A stretch of 64,000 bases of DNA from Lepidostoma basale. Lineage: Eukaryota; Arthropoda; Insecta; Trichoptera; Lepidostomatidae. Location: positions 1 to 64,000 of the forward strand of contig JAHDVF020001301.1 in NCBI GenBank assembly GCA_022606425.2, read 5' to 3'. Both the position numbers and the translations under genes were made by a program. Numbering within the stretch: position 1 is the stretch's first letter; each line of letters starts with the position of its first letter. A model generated the notes under the pieces. It was not told the DNA's origin. It did not search any database and was given only the letters and a program-made list of their open reading frames with translations. Below are positions 31,190 to 41,794 of this stretch, one piece after another.

Positions 31190-31425
31190 TTATTAAACTG
31201 TTAAATTAAATAACTTAATTTTACATGGCAGCTGTTTCATCAACCTATGTTGACATCATCAGGTATTACAATAATCTGATGATGTCAACATAGGTTGATG
31301 AAACAGCTGTCGCGTAAAATAAAATACAATTGTGATACAAAAACAAAGTTATTAAATTTTATAGTTTAAAATGTTAAGGTATGTTTCGGCCAAAACAATG
31401 GACTATTTAAATATTTATTAAAATA
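31190..31425. repeat. FB-A foldback element
   Basis: Left arm ACTGTTAAATTAAATAAC to ATCATCAGG; right arm from 31276 to the end block AACAATGGACTATTT. The centre is only AAT-rich spacer. Confidence 0.7.
31276..31311 (+). ncRNA. Hammerhead-like motif (FB-A)
   Basis: CTGATGA, T, GTCAAC, ATAG, GTTGAT, GAAAC, AGCT, GTC; stem II has five Watson-Crick pairs plus one G-T. The cleavage triplet GTC and GCGT of stem I are kept. Confidence 0.4.
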
Positions 31426-31890
31426 TTATCAATTTAATTTTCTCTGGTTTATTTTTAACCACCGATTAAAAATTATATTCAGTTTAGTAAAATATTTGTT
31501 TTAATTCATTTCACGAAGAAACCATTTATTATGAAACCGGTTAGATTTTCTTCAAATTCTGTAATTTGATAAGTTGGTGTATATGAAATGTTGTGCTGAT
31601 TACTTCATGGGCATGGAAATACATACACTATAAGGATTGTTACATATAATAATTTCAAACAAAGCGCCTTAGTTAAGTTCCTACGAAACGTTATAGTTAC
31701 TTACAAATTTTAATTATAATACAAAAACAAGTAATTAATGAAAGTAATTTTTTTTTTCAATCCTTTAAGAATGTGTATTTAAGTGGTCAATTGTTTTGTC
31801 CGAAACAATATGATACTTCAACATCATCAATGTTAAAAATTAAAAAAAACTGTTATAAATATCAATTTATTTTTATATACTGAGTGTCGC

Positions 31891-31925
31891 GACAGCTGTT
31901 TCGCCAACCATGTTGGCATCATCAG
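31891..31925 (-). ncRNA. Hammerhead-like motif, left arm (minus strand)
   Basis: Minus strand: CTGATGA, T, GCCAAC, ATG, GTTGGC, GAAAC, AGCT, GTC. All core bases are present, with a perfect six-pair stem II and a three-base loop. Confidence 0.45.
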
Positions 31926-31941
31926 GTGTTACAATAAACAC

Positions 31942-31977
31942 CTGATGTTGCCAACATCGGTTGGCGAAACAGCTGTC
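31942..31977 (+). ncRNA. Hammerhead-like motif, right arm
   Basis: CTGATGT, T, GCCAAC, ATCG, GTTGGC, GAAAC, AGCT, GTC, then GCGAC. Stem II pairs perfectly and shows a T-A to C-G double change relative to 277-312. The last core base is T in place of A. Confidence 0.45.
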
Positions 31978-32055
31978 GCGACACAAAGCTAATAAAAAGG
32001 AATCGTTATATACCTGTATATCAGTGTTTTAAATTTTAACAGTAATAATGTATAT

Positions 32056-32523
32056 TTAGTTAAAATCCACTAATGTCTGTGTCTTCGTTCGGTTTCGGCA
32101 GCTCTCTGCCAGTTTTTGGTCAAGACCAGAGAAAAAATAATATTTCCATTATTTACAACGAACTTCTACCATGAAATTTCATATAACAACATTATTATTT
32201 TTAGAAAGTAAGTTTAATACTCGTGTATGAAAATTGTATTTTCATTTTCTTTCCTACTTGAGTGTAATTGAAGCGATATGGAGGCTAGCGGGCAGCGGGA
32301 AACATAAAACAAAAAAGTTAAAGTGATAAAATTTTCTCTAGGAGTAGGTCCAGCTTGCTCCAAACAGTCGCCTCGCGGCCACTCAGCCCATATACCCTTC
32401 GGCAAATCTGTACCTGAGAGGCGAAATACAATAAGACAAAAAAAACGAGTGAAAACAATGGACGATCATTCAAATCCCTTTTCATGCTTGTTCAAATGTA
32501 CCACGAGATATATTTTATCAATG
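32056..32523. other. Spacer
   Basis: 32095-32120 (GGTTTCGGCAGCTCTCTGCC) is an antisense foldback scrap with stem GGCAG/CTGCC beside GAAACCG. 32270-32420 is GC-richer, unassigned. Confidence 0.35.
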
Positions 32524-32850
32524 TTGGCCTTCCTGGCAGAGAGACAATAGCTATGATTATCGCGCTTAAGATCCAGTATTCGATTACTGGCGATAACGCC
32601 AAAATTCTCACGCTGTCTGGTATACACGTAACAATACAAAATGGCGATAGACTAGCTACCTATCACATGTCATAAGAATCAATAGCTAAAAAAATGTGTA
32701 TTGTAATTGGGTTCAAATTACCTGTTGTTAATAAAACTGTGGAAAACAACGGGAAACTACAACTTAAAAAAAAAACAGTGGTAACCTTAGAATTAGAAAA
32801 GATGTTAAACTTGCTGCAAGCCATTCTCTAAGATAGAAACTTAAAAAAAT
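32524..32850 (+). mobile_element. SINE-1 copy with long 3' part
   Basis: Decayed tRNA-like head, then CACGCTGTCTGGTATACACG, CAAAATGGCGATAGACTAG and CTACCTATCACATGTCATAAG. The 3' extension TGGAAAACAACGGGAAACTAC is shared with 52300-52520, so the element is longer than the best copy at 22041 shows. Confidence 0.65.
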
Positions 32851-32924
32851 AACGTGGTTGATTATCATATCGTAATATTCTTATATTTAAAATTTATTAA
32901 ATTAAATTTATGCTGCAGTTATCT

Positions 32925-33380
32925 CCGGATATCTAAGGGACACTGTCTGGGACAATAAGCATATGCTAGTAGAAAAAAATGTTAGAATTTATAAAACATG
33001 CGTCAGGCCCATAATGACATACGGAATCGAAGCGCAAACACTGTCAGAACCAAACATCTCTTAAGAGTAGCAGAAATGAGAACATTGCGACATATTGTGG
33101 GGAGAACCCTTAGAGATAGGATACCCAATGAAGTAATTCGCAAATTCTGCAAAATTGAAGACATAGTGAGATGGAGTAGGCAGAGAAGACAATTCTGGAG
33201 GGACCACATCGAGAGAATGGATCCAGCAAGAATTCCTAATGTCGTGGTGCAAGAGACTCCAGAGAGCCGTCCACCACCAGGACGACCACCAAAGAGATGA
33301 ATGGACGTCTTCATCACAGGAAGAAAGTTGATATCCTGCATAAGCAGATCGCAAAATCTACAATCAGAAGAAGAAGAAGT
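32925..33380 (+). mobile_element. LINE-F 3' fragment
   Basis: VRIYKTCVRPIMTYGIEAQT in one frame near 32970-33040, then after a frameshift LRVAEMRTLRHIVGRTLRDR, EDIVRWSRQRRQFWRDHIER and PPPGRPPKR, a stop, and an AGAAGAAGAAG tail (33366-33380). Same family as 40868-41310 and 41795-42290. Confidence 0.75.
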
Positions 33381-34322
33381 ATTGAGTTGTAACTATTGGG
33401 TATTTTAATATGGCCTTAGTTTAAAAAATCTGTATTCCTTTCTCGCATATTTATGTATTAAATTCTTTAACAAGGAATGGGGTATTTGTTTATACCATTT
33501 TGGTAATATCCTAGTTTACCCCCCGGGTGTAGCAATATTCCTTCGACCAGTATTCGGGAATTGTCATTCCACGTGCGCGGGCCCTAACTCGAGGCGGTAG
33601 GAATTCTGCGAGGACAAATTCTGGGGGAATTCATAAGTGACTCTGTACTCTGTAGATTTATTTTCTGGGGCAAAAATAAACCGGGCCGATCGTGATGTGT
33701 TTACTGTGATCTTGCCGTCTGCCGGACATAATGCAATCAGCCGGCCGTGTGGAGCGGTGCCACTTTCGGGGCTGTAGAGTCGGTATTCCAAATTCAAATC
33801 ATATTTTATGTATAACGATTTTCTCCACATCACTACCAATAGAAGTATTTCTTAAAAAAAAACACTTACAATAGAAGATAGAATGTTTCTGTTTGGTTTT
33901 AGTTTTACTTGCTAAACAAAAAAAGTCATAGAAAAAAAACACCATCGCGCCTTTTCAACTAGACTAGACATGGTTCATTATTCATTTTTGGTATTACAAT
34001 GTACTTCTACAAAGAAATTTCCATTAACAATATTAATGTTTCGATTTTCTGACATAGCTGAAAACATTTATTAATTCGGTTTGGTCATATATAGCAATGC
34101 TTTTGAACTCATTCTCGTCGATGTGCTGAATGTGTGAATATTCTCTATCTATTCGTCACTTTCGTACATCTAATTATTTGTAATACTTTCAATGTTTGGA
34201 TGGAGACGATTGGATATCGTCCTGCATTCTATTTAGATATTAATGTCCGAGAATATATCATACAAATATTTTGGACATCTACACTAGATCAATCCATAAT
34301 CCTTTAACAATCCATCAACAAC
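33381..34322. other. Spacer with a GC-richer island
   Basis: 33530-33830 (GTGCGCGGGCCCTAACTCG, CAGCCGGCCGTGTGGAGCGG) contrasts with its flanks. A 91-codon minus-strand frame has no known family. Possibly host DNA. Confidence 0.3.
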
Positions 34323-34590
34323 ATTCGTGACCGAGTGGTAAGTGCATTGACTGCCACCCCGAAAGTTCCGGATTTGATTCCCGGCGAGGGCAGTGTGATC
34401 GTCACACTGTCTTTGGTCTGGTGTAGAATTTACGTGACAATAAAATGGCGATAGAATAACTACCTATCACATGTCATGAGAATCACTATGATAGCTATAA
34501 TACCCTTTACATCGGTTTGGCTCATGCTGTCATGATAAAAAGAGCGATTCAACAATAAATAATAAAAATAATAATAATAATACCAACACC
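34323..34590 (+). mobile_element. SINE-1 copy
   Basis: Head CGTGACCGAGTGGTAAGTGC, box B-like GGATTTGATTCCCGGCG, body GTCACACTGTCTTTGGTCTG, end ATCGGTTTGGCTCATGCTG with an (AATAAT)n tail. Nearly full length. Confidence 0.78.
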
Positions 34591-34594
34591 AAAC

Positions 34595-34640
34595 CATCAC
34601 GCCGTTTCCCCTAAGGGGTAGATAGAGAGAATGGACCGCT
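34595..34640 (-). mobile_element. LINE-A 3' end scrap
   Basis: AAACCATCACGCCGTTTCCC then CTAAGGGGTAGATAGAGAG: antisense terminus of the (GTTT)n-tailed LINE-A type, directly after the SINE-1 tail. Confidence 0.55.
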
Positions 34641-34719
34641 CGAAAAAATATATTCGTCGAATAAAAATTTCAGAAATATGTTAACCTATAAAATAACTCT
34701 ACAATTAATAAATTAATAA

Positions 34720-34950
34720 AGTTGTTCTAATGATTATACTGAAATCTCTTGATGGAAGTTCGTTTTTAATAATAATTCAATTAAGCGATTTTTAAGACTT
34801 CCACGTTTATTTTTATTAAGATAGCGACCGGTTTCGCTATGCTAAGTAGCATCAACTGACTAGTATGTCGTTGGCAGCTTGCTCAGCGAAACCGGTCGCT
34901 ATCGAAAAAAAGACAAAAGTGAAAATAGTCATTAAAAATCATCGTTGTAA
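34720..34950. repeat. FB-C foldback element
   Basis: The left flank has CTCTTGATGGAAGTTCG, the left arm ACTTCCACGTTTATTTTTAT and AGCGACCGGTTTCGC, the right arm GCGAAACCGGTCGCTATCG and AAGACAAAAGTG. The GAAACCGGTC block is the self-complementary (ACCGGT) form of the shared motif. Confidence 0.65.
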
Positions 34951-35238
34951 TTGATTATTATTTTAATAAAGACAACTCAGAAATGCATTCATCTTGTCCA
35001 ACTTCTCGCGACCTGAAATGCAGTCACAGTGGATAGCGTCGCACAGCGGTGATAATCTTTCACGGAGACATCAATGAGTCCACGCGGCGTGTGACGTCGG
35101 AGAATAGGTGACTGATTGCAGAGTTGAGCTCGCTTCTCACCGACACATACTTAAAAAAATTTAATTGTATCCATCGCCATATGTTGTATTATACGAGTAT
35201 TATGTAACCGTAAATATTTATATTTTTTTATTTTCAGA
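34951..35238. other. GC-richer island
   Basis: 34975-35130 (CTTCTCGCGACCTGAAATGC, CCACGCGGCGTGTGACG) lies just upstream of the candidate exon at 35239; unassigned. Confidence 0.3.
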
Positions 35239-35278
35239 TAGTGCTCTAGAAGATATGAGAGGATGCTGTTGAACGATG
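35239..35278 (+). other. Candidate 3' exon start (very tentative)
   Basis: A pyrimidine-rich run ending TTTTTTTATTTTCAG precedes ATAGTGCTCTAGAAGATATG. In one phase this reads SALEDMRGCC then TGA; a C-terminal CC is typical of prenylated Rab-like proteins. An AATAAA lies near 35340. All of this can occur by chance in AT-rich DNA, and no upstream exon was found. Confidence 0.15.
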
Positions 35279-35384
35279 GGTAATAGATTTATTAATGAAA
35301 ACTTAGATACGAAGCCTTGGTGATTTGACATATTTAAAAATAAAATTTAACACCTCTTAACTTGGTATAAACCACTTTATTTAA

Positions 35385-35610
35385 TTTTTTGTTTCTTGAA
35401 CAATGATGTTAAACTCCATATTAAATAATTAATACGAATGAAATCGTCAGTTTTCTAGGAGTTTTATTATATTTTATGGGAATGACATGTTTCGCCCGTA
35501 TAAGGCAATATCAAACATTTGATAATGCCTTAGAAGGGCGAAAGATGTCATTCGCATAAAATATAATAAAACTTCTAGAAAACTGACGATTTCATTCGTA
35601 TTAATCACTT
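35385..35610. repeat. FB-B foldback element (best copy)
   Basis: Left arm TTAATACGAATGAAATCG, GTTTTCTAGGAGTTTTATT, GAATGACATGTTTCGCCCG; right arm GGGCGAAAGATGTCATTCG, AACTTCTAGAAAACTGACG, TTTCATTCGTATTAATC. The inner TTTGATAATGCC ... GGGCGAAA keeps the stem but not the full core. Confidence 0.75.
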
Positions 35611-35765
35611 TATTTGAGTAAGTAGCGCCAAATGGTTTCACTCTGTAGAGAGCTTCCTCAGGGTCATACACAAACTAAACTTAGTTGGTGTATAGCCCTG
35701 AAGAAGCTCGTTACAGAGTGATACCGGTTGACTTTTCTTACTTAAATAATGTGGTTTATACAACT
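35611..35765. repeat. FB-F foldback element
   Basis: Left arm TTTGAGTAAGTAGCGCC and GGTTTCACTCTGTAGAG; right arm TTACAGAGTGATACCGGTTG and TTACTTAAATAATGTGG. Confidence 0.65.
35630..35661 (-). ncRNA. Hammerhead-like motif (FB-F)
   Basis: Minus strand: CTGAGGA, A, GCTCT, CTAC, AGAGT, GAAAC, CATTTG. The core fits CTGANGA and stem II pairs in five positions (one G-T). The cleavage region has drifted from the ACCGGT form kept in the other arm. Confidence 0.35.
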
Positions 35766-35769
35766 ACAA

Positions 35770-35915
35770 CAACAACAACGAAATATCACGCCGTTTTCCC
35801 GCAGAGGTAGACAGAGAGAATAGATCGCCATACTACTCTATCCTGACACACCTTTCTAGCTCCTAGCTTCCTCCACATTCATACAACGAGTCATACACGC
35901 ACATCTATTTGGTTT
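35770..35915 (-). mobile_element. LINE-A 3' fragment
   Basis: Plus strand ATATCACGCCGTTTTCCCG, CAGAGAGAATAGATCGCC, CCTCCACATTCATACAACG: antisense LINE-A end reaching into the RACMTRCMNVEE segment. Confidence 0.7.
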
Positions 35916-36084
35916 AGACTAAGTGAAAACGTATTCAATTTTATTCTTAGATTAATTAATGAATAAAGCATATTTAAACAATATTTGTTCAGACCTGAAA
36001 TATTGCTTTCAGTGATTTTGAATTAAATTTTAGTATCAATAAAAAAAATTCAACAATTAGTTTAAAAAAACTGTGTGTTTTTTT

Positions 36085-36262
36085 ATAAAGACTAACAAAA
36101 ATGATTTAAATCAGTGGTATCAGAATTTATTATTTCATCTGCAAAGTGAGCAGAATATAGCTCATTATTATGAAGAAGGAATCTGGTCATGTCGAGACTT
36201 GAACCCCTGGATCAGGAGCCAAGCGTTCTGTCCCCTAGACAACCACCCAGTTTTTCAAAAAC
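36085..36262 (-). mobile_element. SINE-2 copy (best)
   Basis: The minus strand reads GGGTGGTTGTCTAGGGGAC, AACGCTTGGCTCCTGATCC, AGGGGTTCAAGTCTCGAC (box B GTTCAAGTC), then TTCATAATAATGAGC and ATAATAAATTCTGATACCAC. tRNA-derived by its box B; the other copies are at 4225 and 18285. Confidence 0.7.
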
Positions 36263-37264
36263 TCTTCATTGTCTACTAAATATAAATAAATAAATAAAAA
36301 TTATGTGTAGTCAATAATATAAAATAAAAATTCGATAACACGCAGAGACGCAGATATTATTTAAAAATTTAACAAAGTTATCATTAAATCTTTCTTTTCG
36401 ATTGATTCATTATCCACCTGCCTCAAACATTAAACATCTGTCTCGTAAGTGATAGTTGCAGATTCACATTACTGTAATTATACACACATAACCATATAAT
36501 CATCATAATGATACATGCGTAATCATACATGAAAAGACAAACATTTCTCGAATGTATTATAATTATTATCCCGGTGCGGAGCTTATTCTGCTCCTCAGCC
36601 CCTATTTTAATCATGCAGATAATACGGCGCAACATCCATCAACTTCATTTTTAACACTTTCAATTCGATTCACCTATATCAACGTCAGATGTTTAAGTAA
36701 TTGACAAAGGAAACGTCCGGGGTGGAGTAGGTAGCCTGGCTTATGACTTATCTACTGAGATAAACACGGGGGTGAAGGGTTGGCTGCTTTAGCCACCAGA
36801 GTGCGGTTATTTTCCCTAAATAAGGCACCCTGGCAACACTGATTTATTTATGATTTATCACCAAAATTGGAAGCCATGGAAACACTATTAATAACAAAAT
36901 GGCGATATTGAGCAGAAGGTTACATTATTTTTTAAATTATTAAAACCAACATTTACATTCACACCAAAACGCCCTTGGGGTGAGTTATTCACATAAACGG
37001 GACTATACAATATATCGTAATTTGTATTTATTAATTAATTATAGCAAGATTATACTTGTTTATAAATCTCTCGCAGCTTTCTGAAATAAAGTTAATCAAA
37101 TCAACGAGAACCCGTTAGAATATTTGAATAATTCTTTTTAGTTTTCATGACGTAAAATTTTCGGCAAATGTTTATTCATAAAGCATTTTTCTGGCCGAAA
37201 CTTCATTGTTATTCCCAAATAAACAGATATTATTTTTATTAGTGTTTAGTTTTAATACAAAGAT
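36263..37264. other. Spacer
   Basis: 36690-36850 is GC-richer (GTCCGGGGTGGAGTAGG, GGGGGTGAAGGGTTGGC). Elsewhere AT-rich. No gene. Confidence 0.3.
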
Positions 37265-37918
37265 TTAATACAGAAAGTTCACTTATCTCGGTACGGTCAT
37301 GGCGGAGGCAAACTATATGCACGTGGAGTTGGAACACAGAGTTCACGGAGCCTACGAGCTGCAGCTTCCATGCGAACGAAGAAACAGAAAAAACAGAAGA
37401 AACAAAAAAAACAACCAGAAACACCAAACTGCGTATTTATAACACCATCATCAAGCCAGTGGTGACATATGGTTCTGAGTCATGGACAATGACTCTAAAA
37501 GAACAACAAAGATTCTACTGGTTTGAGAATAGGATACTTAGAATGATCCTGGGACCCAGACCCGGTGTTGCCGCGGGAACTTGGAGGCATAGGACCAACC
37601 AAGAGATCCGTACGATGACCCAGCAGCCTTTTATACCGAGCACCGTGAGAGCCGGTCGCCTAGCATGGATTGGCCACGAATGCCGAGCCACCGAAGAAAC
37701 CAGACCAATCAAGACCCTGTACGCGTCTAGGCCGACTGGAGCAAGACCTCTAAGGAGGCGTAGACAGCGCCTAATGGATAATATTCAGGCTAATCTGGCT
37801 AGGTTGGGCGAATCGGACTGCTGGAAGCAAAAGGCGCAGGATCGAGGAGCTTGGCGAAAAATCATCAAGGAGGCTAAAACTCTTCAAAAGTTGTATGGCC
37901 ATAGAAAGTAAGTAAGTT
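37265..37918 (+). mobile_element. LINE-G 3' fragment
   Basis: FTYLGTVMAEANYMHVELEH at 37278 is a reverse-transcriptase thumb motif. After frame breaks a 150-codon open stretch (37459-37911) reads MVTYGSESWTMTLKEQQRFY, RILRMILGPRPGV, RAGRLAWIGHECRATEETRP, RPLRRRRQRLMDNIQANL, DRGAWRKIIKEAKTL. It ends in an AAGTAAGT tail. The WIGH and basic block place it with LINE C termini, apart from the other families. Confidence 0.75.
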
Positions 37919-38019
37919 AATTTTAATACAATAGATTCTCAAAGAATATTCTCAAATGTTATTAAGAAAACACTGATAATTAAATTAAATTATTATTATA
38001 TTATTTCGTTGTTTCCATA

Positions 38020-38218
38020 TTACACGAAGGATAATGGAAGCGGGCTAGCGACGGAAGGTCGTGGTAGGCAAAAGTTGACGTGGATGGGACTCATTTAAAG
38101 ATGTCTCAAAAGTGACCGGATCCCACCGAACGCCACCAGGATAGACAGTCCTGGATACGCCATACAAAATAAAACGACTCCAAATAATTGGGACAAGGCT
38201 AGGAAGAAGAAGAAGAAT
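38020..38218 (+). mobile_element. LINE 3' fragment
   Basis: GGAAGGTCGTGGTAGGCAAA (GRGRQK) to AATTGGGACAAGGCTAGG (NWDKAR) and an AAGAAGAAGAAG tail. The WKDSF/ALKxSG region between is frame-shifted. Confidence 0.55.
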
Positions 38219-38234
38219 TATAGTCTATTCATAA

Positions 38235-38310
38235 TATTAACGAGTAGAGGAAAATGGAAGAGACCTATATCCAGCAGTGGAGAAAAGGAGACTGAAAAAG
38301 AAGAATTTAA
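38235..38310 (+). mobile_element. LINE 3' end scrap
   Basis: AATGGAAGAGACCTATATCC reads MEETYIQQWRKG, the last residues of an ExxYxQQW-ending LINE, followed by an AAGAAG tail. Related to 48814-48960. Confidence 0.45.
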
Positions 38311-39300
38311 TTAACAAGATAATGTCCAGGATCGACCAGTCACAAGAACTAATGGTCTCCTAAACAATCATTGTTATAGTATAAAGGTTTTTTCGTTATT
38401 CAGAACACGGAATACAAAGAAAAAATCTTCAAAAATGATGACTCTCACCCTCTCTGAATTAAATTAATAAACATAATCTTAATTTTTTACGACAACATTC
38501 AACATCACTATTCCGAACATCTCTGGGAAATGTGTTATTTATTTCAATAACATTCCCGCCCCATTAGTTTAACCCCTTCCTGATCATGTTTCCCCCCCTC
38601 CCCCGCCTCTCTGCAATATGGGGCCATCTGTCGGGGGCTTCCCCCAGCTTTCAGCAAAGATATCTCAGATTTCGCGTATTATCACCATAATCCTCCATTC
38701 TTTCACTTTTATACCGAAAACTGCTTCCAGTAACCGAGTCCTCATAAATTTGCTACGCCAAATATAATCAATTCTACAGGACTGCTGGGAAATATCGCTT
38801 ATATATGCAATGCGATGTATGAGCGATATTAAGAATATGTTTTTTTTTTAAGAAATCTTAATTTGGTAGTGAAATAAATTTTCTATTATTTAATGTATAA
38901 ATTTACAAGATTAAGTAAAAAAAAATTGGCATTTTGATTTATCATCTAATCGACTTTGACAGCGTTTAGTGACTTCTGTGTGGTTGCCGAGACTGGATAG
39001 AAAAGTAATTGTAATTAAGAGCTTTATTTTTAATACTTAAAACATTATAATGTTATTGATATCAATATTTCCACTGATAAAAAGCCAAAATATGTTTGAA
39101 GGATTATTCAGTTATGAATCTTAAGCACAAATCGATGGTGAATACAGAAGAAATTGTTGAATGCTCGCGATTATTATGAAATCGATTTCTTTTTATTGTC
39201 AAGAAAATTGCGTAAAACATATAAAATATTTTTTTTGTGAATGTATACTTATACTTGTATACGAATCCTGGATTTTCACCCATGGTGGGTGGATAATTCA
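38311..39300. other. Spacer with GC-rich patch
   Basis: 38570-38660 contains runs of C (TTTCCCCCCCTCCCCCGCC, GTCGGGGGCTTCCCCC). Otherwise AT-rich. No gene. Confidence 0.3.
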
Positions 39301-39310
39301 AATTTAATTG

Positions 39311-39413
39311 TATCTCAATAGAGACGAAGACGCAAACTGGAAACTGAATATGGATGATCAACTTGATCATCCATATTCAGTTTCCAGTTTGCGTCTTCGT
39401 CTCTATTGAGATA
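39311..39413. repeat. Perfect palindrome, FB-G terminus, 50-bp arms
   Basis: 39311-39360 and 39364-39413 are exact reverse complements with a three-base loop (ACT). The outer bases TATCTCAATAGAGACGAAG equal the terminus of the elements at 9783 and 54437, so this is two FB-G ends fused head to head. Confidence 0.93.
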
Positions 39414-40867
39414 TTATTAAATATAAAATATCATTTTAAAACACGTTTTAAATACTTTCATAAAATATTGTAACCCTTTTTTACAATTTAACAATATATA
39501 ATACACGCCTTTCTTCTATCTTTACAGTATTCATCTTTTTGAAAAGATTTTAATTTTACAAAAACATGTCAAATTAAAAACTTTTTAAAAATATAAATAC
39601 CGTAGAGAAGAAGAAACATGTTTCTAAAAAGTGTTATAAAAACACATTGTTTTTCAAAACTTAATCGAACGTGCAACCACAACACAAAGTTATAGCGAAT
39701 AAAGAATACATAATAATGGAAATATTTTTATTCGTAAAAATATTTAATACATAAAACAGATAAAACGGTGTTCGAAATTAACAATGGGATTCCACAGTGT
39801 TAAAGTCTTGAACTGTCATAAAAAAGAAAGTTATCAAATGGTTTATTATCTTTGACGTAATTTAATAGCCATGAGAAAGGTACTGATTTTAATTTAATAA
39901 TAATTTTCAGATTTTCTCATAAATATCTTTATTATGTATTCTGAACGGCAATCTGAGTTCACCACTATCGTATTTGAAAAGCGTTTATTTTCTTTATTAT
40001 GAATTAGCAACATACCTGTGTTTCCACCCCACATACGTACACGAAATGAAAACTTTAGCACTTAACAGTAAATTTTGTTTAACGACCGTACATCTAAGCA
40101 CTTGACATTTCTTACGACAAACCATGGCTACTATCTACAATTTACCTATGAAACGTATTCAAATAACCATAAACACTTTTTAGATAGATTACGAATTTAT
40201 GAAAAATATTTTGTTTTCCATATCGCGTCAGGCCTCTCCAATTGAGATACCCAATTCAGAAAAAATAAAAATTTAAATGATTGTCTTCATCCTGTTGAAG
40301 CTGGTTTATTCACTTATGTTTTGAGTGCAGGTCATTCCCGTTTGAATGTGTCTATGATATTAATTTGCACTTTCTTTAAATACATGTCCTATTAGTATTT
40401 TTGAACGTAGGACTTTGATGTTCAAATAGCGATCTCTCGCGGTGCTTGACATTTCTAGGACAAGCACCAAGTTCATCCAACATATCTCGAATACTTGTAA
40501 ACTATTCATATTAAAAACCTGAAACTTAAAATTTTATTTACGTCCATTACGTCATATGTCAAATATGATGATAGAAAATTTCTTAAAAGACGCAAAAAGA
40601 ATGCCCCGACATATAACAAACCAACAAAAGACTGAAACTTTATTCGATAGACAAGATCAAAAATAAATACTTTAAATCATAGAATGCGGACAATATTTCG
40701 AAAGAATTCTGTAAAGTTTTCAGAATATCGTAGTTTTAGCGAAAATAATAAGAATTATAAAAGTTATGGTCTTATATAATATTAAATTAAATTTCAAGTG
40801 GTTTCACAAGGTTTGGACAAGGTGCTGAAACCGTTCGAAATTTAAATAACAAGTGGAATAAAATATA
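39414..40867. other. AT-rich spacer
   Basis: No element or gene recognised over about 1.4 kb. 40800-40850 has GGTTTCACAAGG / GGTGCTGAAACCG, a possible foldback scrap. Confidence 0.35.
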
Positions 40868-41310
40868 ATCATTATTCTTCGTCTTTCAATAAATCTAATG
40901 ATCTTTAGCACAGAAATCATGTCTTCTGGGATGATGAGGTCCAGCTGTTCCTTCATCTCTTAGGCGGTCTTTCAGGTGGGTGGCATCCGGAGGGGATTTC
41001 GTGAGCGGCTGAATATGTAACATAAGTCTGTCACTATCTATTCTGGCTGCATGGTCCCTCAACTTTCTTCTTATGTATCTACTCCACCGAATGATATCTT
41101 CAACTTCACAAATTTTTAGACACGATTTCGGAGAGTTTTTCCAGTAACGGATCTTAGGACCATCTTCTCAGATGTTCTTAGCAGAACCTTGGTTCGTACA
41201 GTATCGGCCCGCGTATCTACAGCATACGTCATGTTAGGTCGCAAGCATGTCTTATAAATTCTGACCTTGCTTGCTCTTCCAGACCAGATTCCTCAGTCAC
41301 CCTCATACGG
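40868..41310 (-). mobile_element. LINE-F 3' fragment
   Basis: The minus strand carries VRIYKTCLRPNMTYAVDTRA, DIIRWSRYIRRKLRDHAARI and SGCHPPERPPKR with stops. It parallels 41795-42290 at lower conservation. Confidence 0.65.
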
Positions 41311-41794
41311 TAAAGGCTTTATGTATATGATTATTTTTCTTTATTCTCAATAAAATTATTTTATCGTATCGTGGTTGCAATTATGCGTAGTTGTTTTCGT
41401 TACTACCCTGTTAAACTTGTGAAATAATTCAGCTTGCGTATGCAAAGTTGTGTTCTGAATGCGTATGTGAAATCATTCGTGACTAGGGCAATCGTCGATC
41501 ATCAAATATATATCAGGGGCGGGCTATTTAGTTTTATAGCTCATAAAGTAGGATCACACCCCTTCCATCGCCCTTCTTACCCTCGCCCGATCCCACCACT
41601 ACCCAGCCTCCGCGGTCTTCAATCATCCCATACCATTCCAGTAAAGCTTTCAATCTTATAGAATAAGATGTGAAATAATATTACCATGTCATATTGGAAA
41701 GACGTAAATTATAATTTGATGTAGATAATTTAGCATAACCAGCAGATTCATTAAATATGTATTACCAACTTACATAAATATTAGAGCTATATCT
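41311..41794. other. Spacer
   Basis: 41560-41640 is C-rich (CATCGCCCTTCTTACCCTCG). No gene recognised. Confidence 0.3.

Larger units (their letters stand above)
31783..32055. repeat. FB-A foldback element, GCCAAC variant
   Basis: Arms around GTCGCGACAGCTGTTTCG (31885) and CGAAACAGCTGTCGCGAC (31965), outer block GTCAATTGTTTTGTCCG. Both arms carry GCCAAC/GTTGGC where other copies have GTCAAC/GTTGAC. Confidence 0.7.

Noticed and set aside
31190..32055. CRISPR-like array of palindromic repeats
   Set aside because: Repeats are irregularly spaced, occur as inverted pairs with mobile-element ends, and the genome is clearly eukaryotic.
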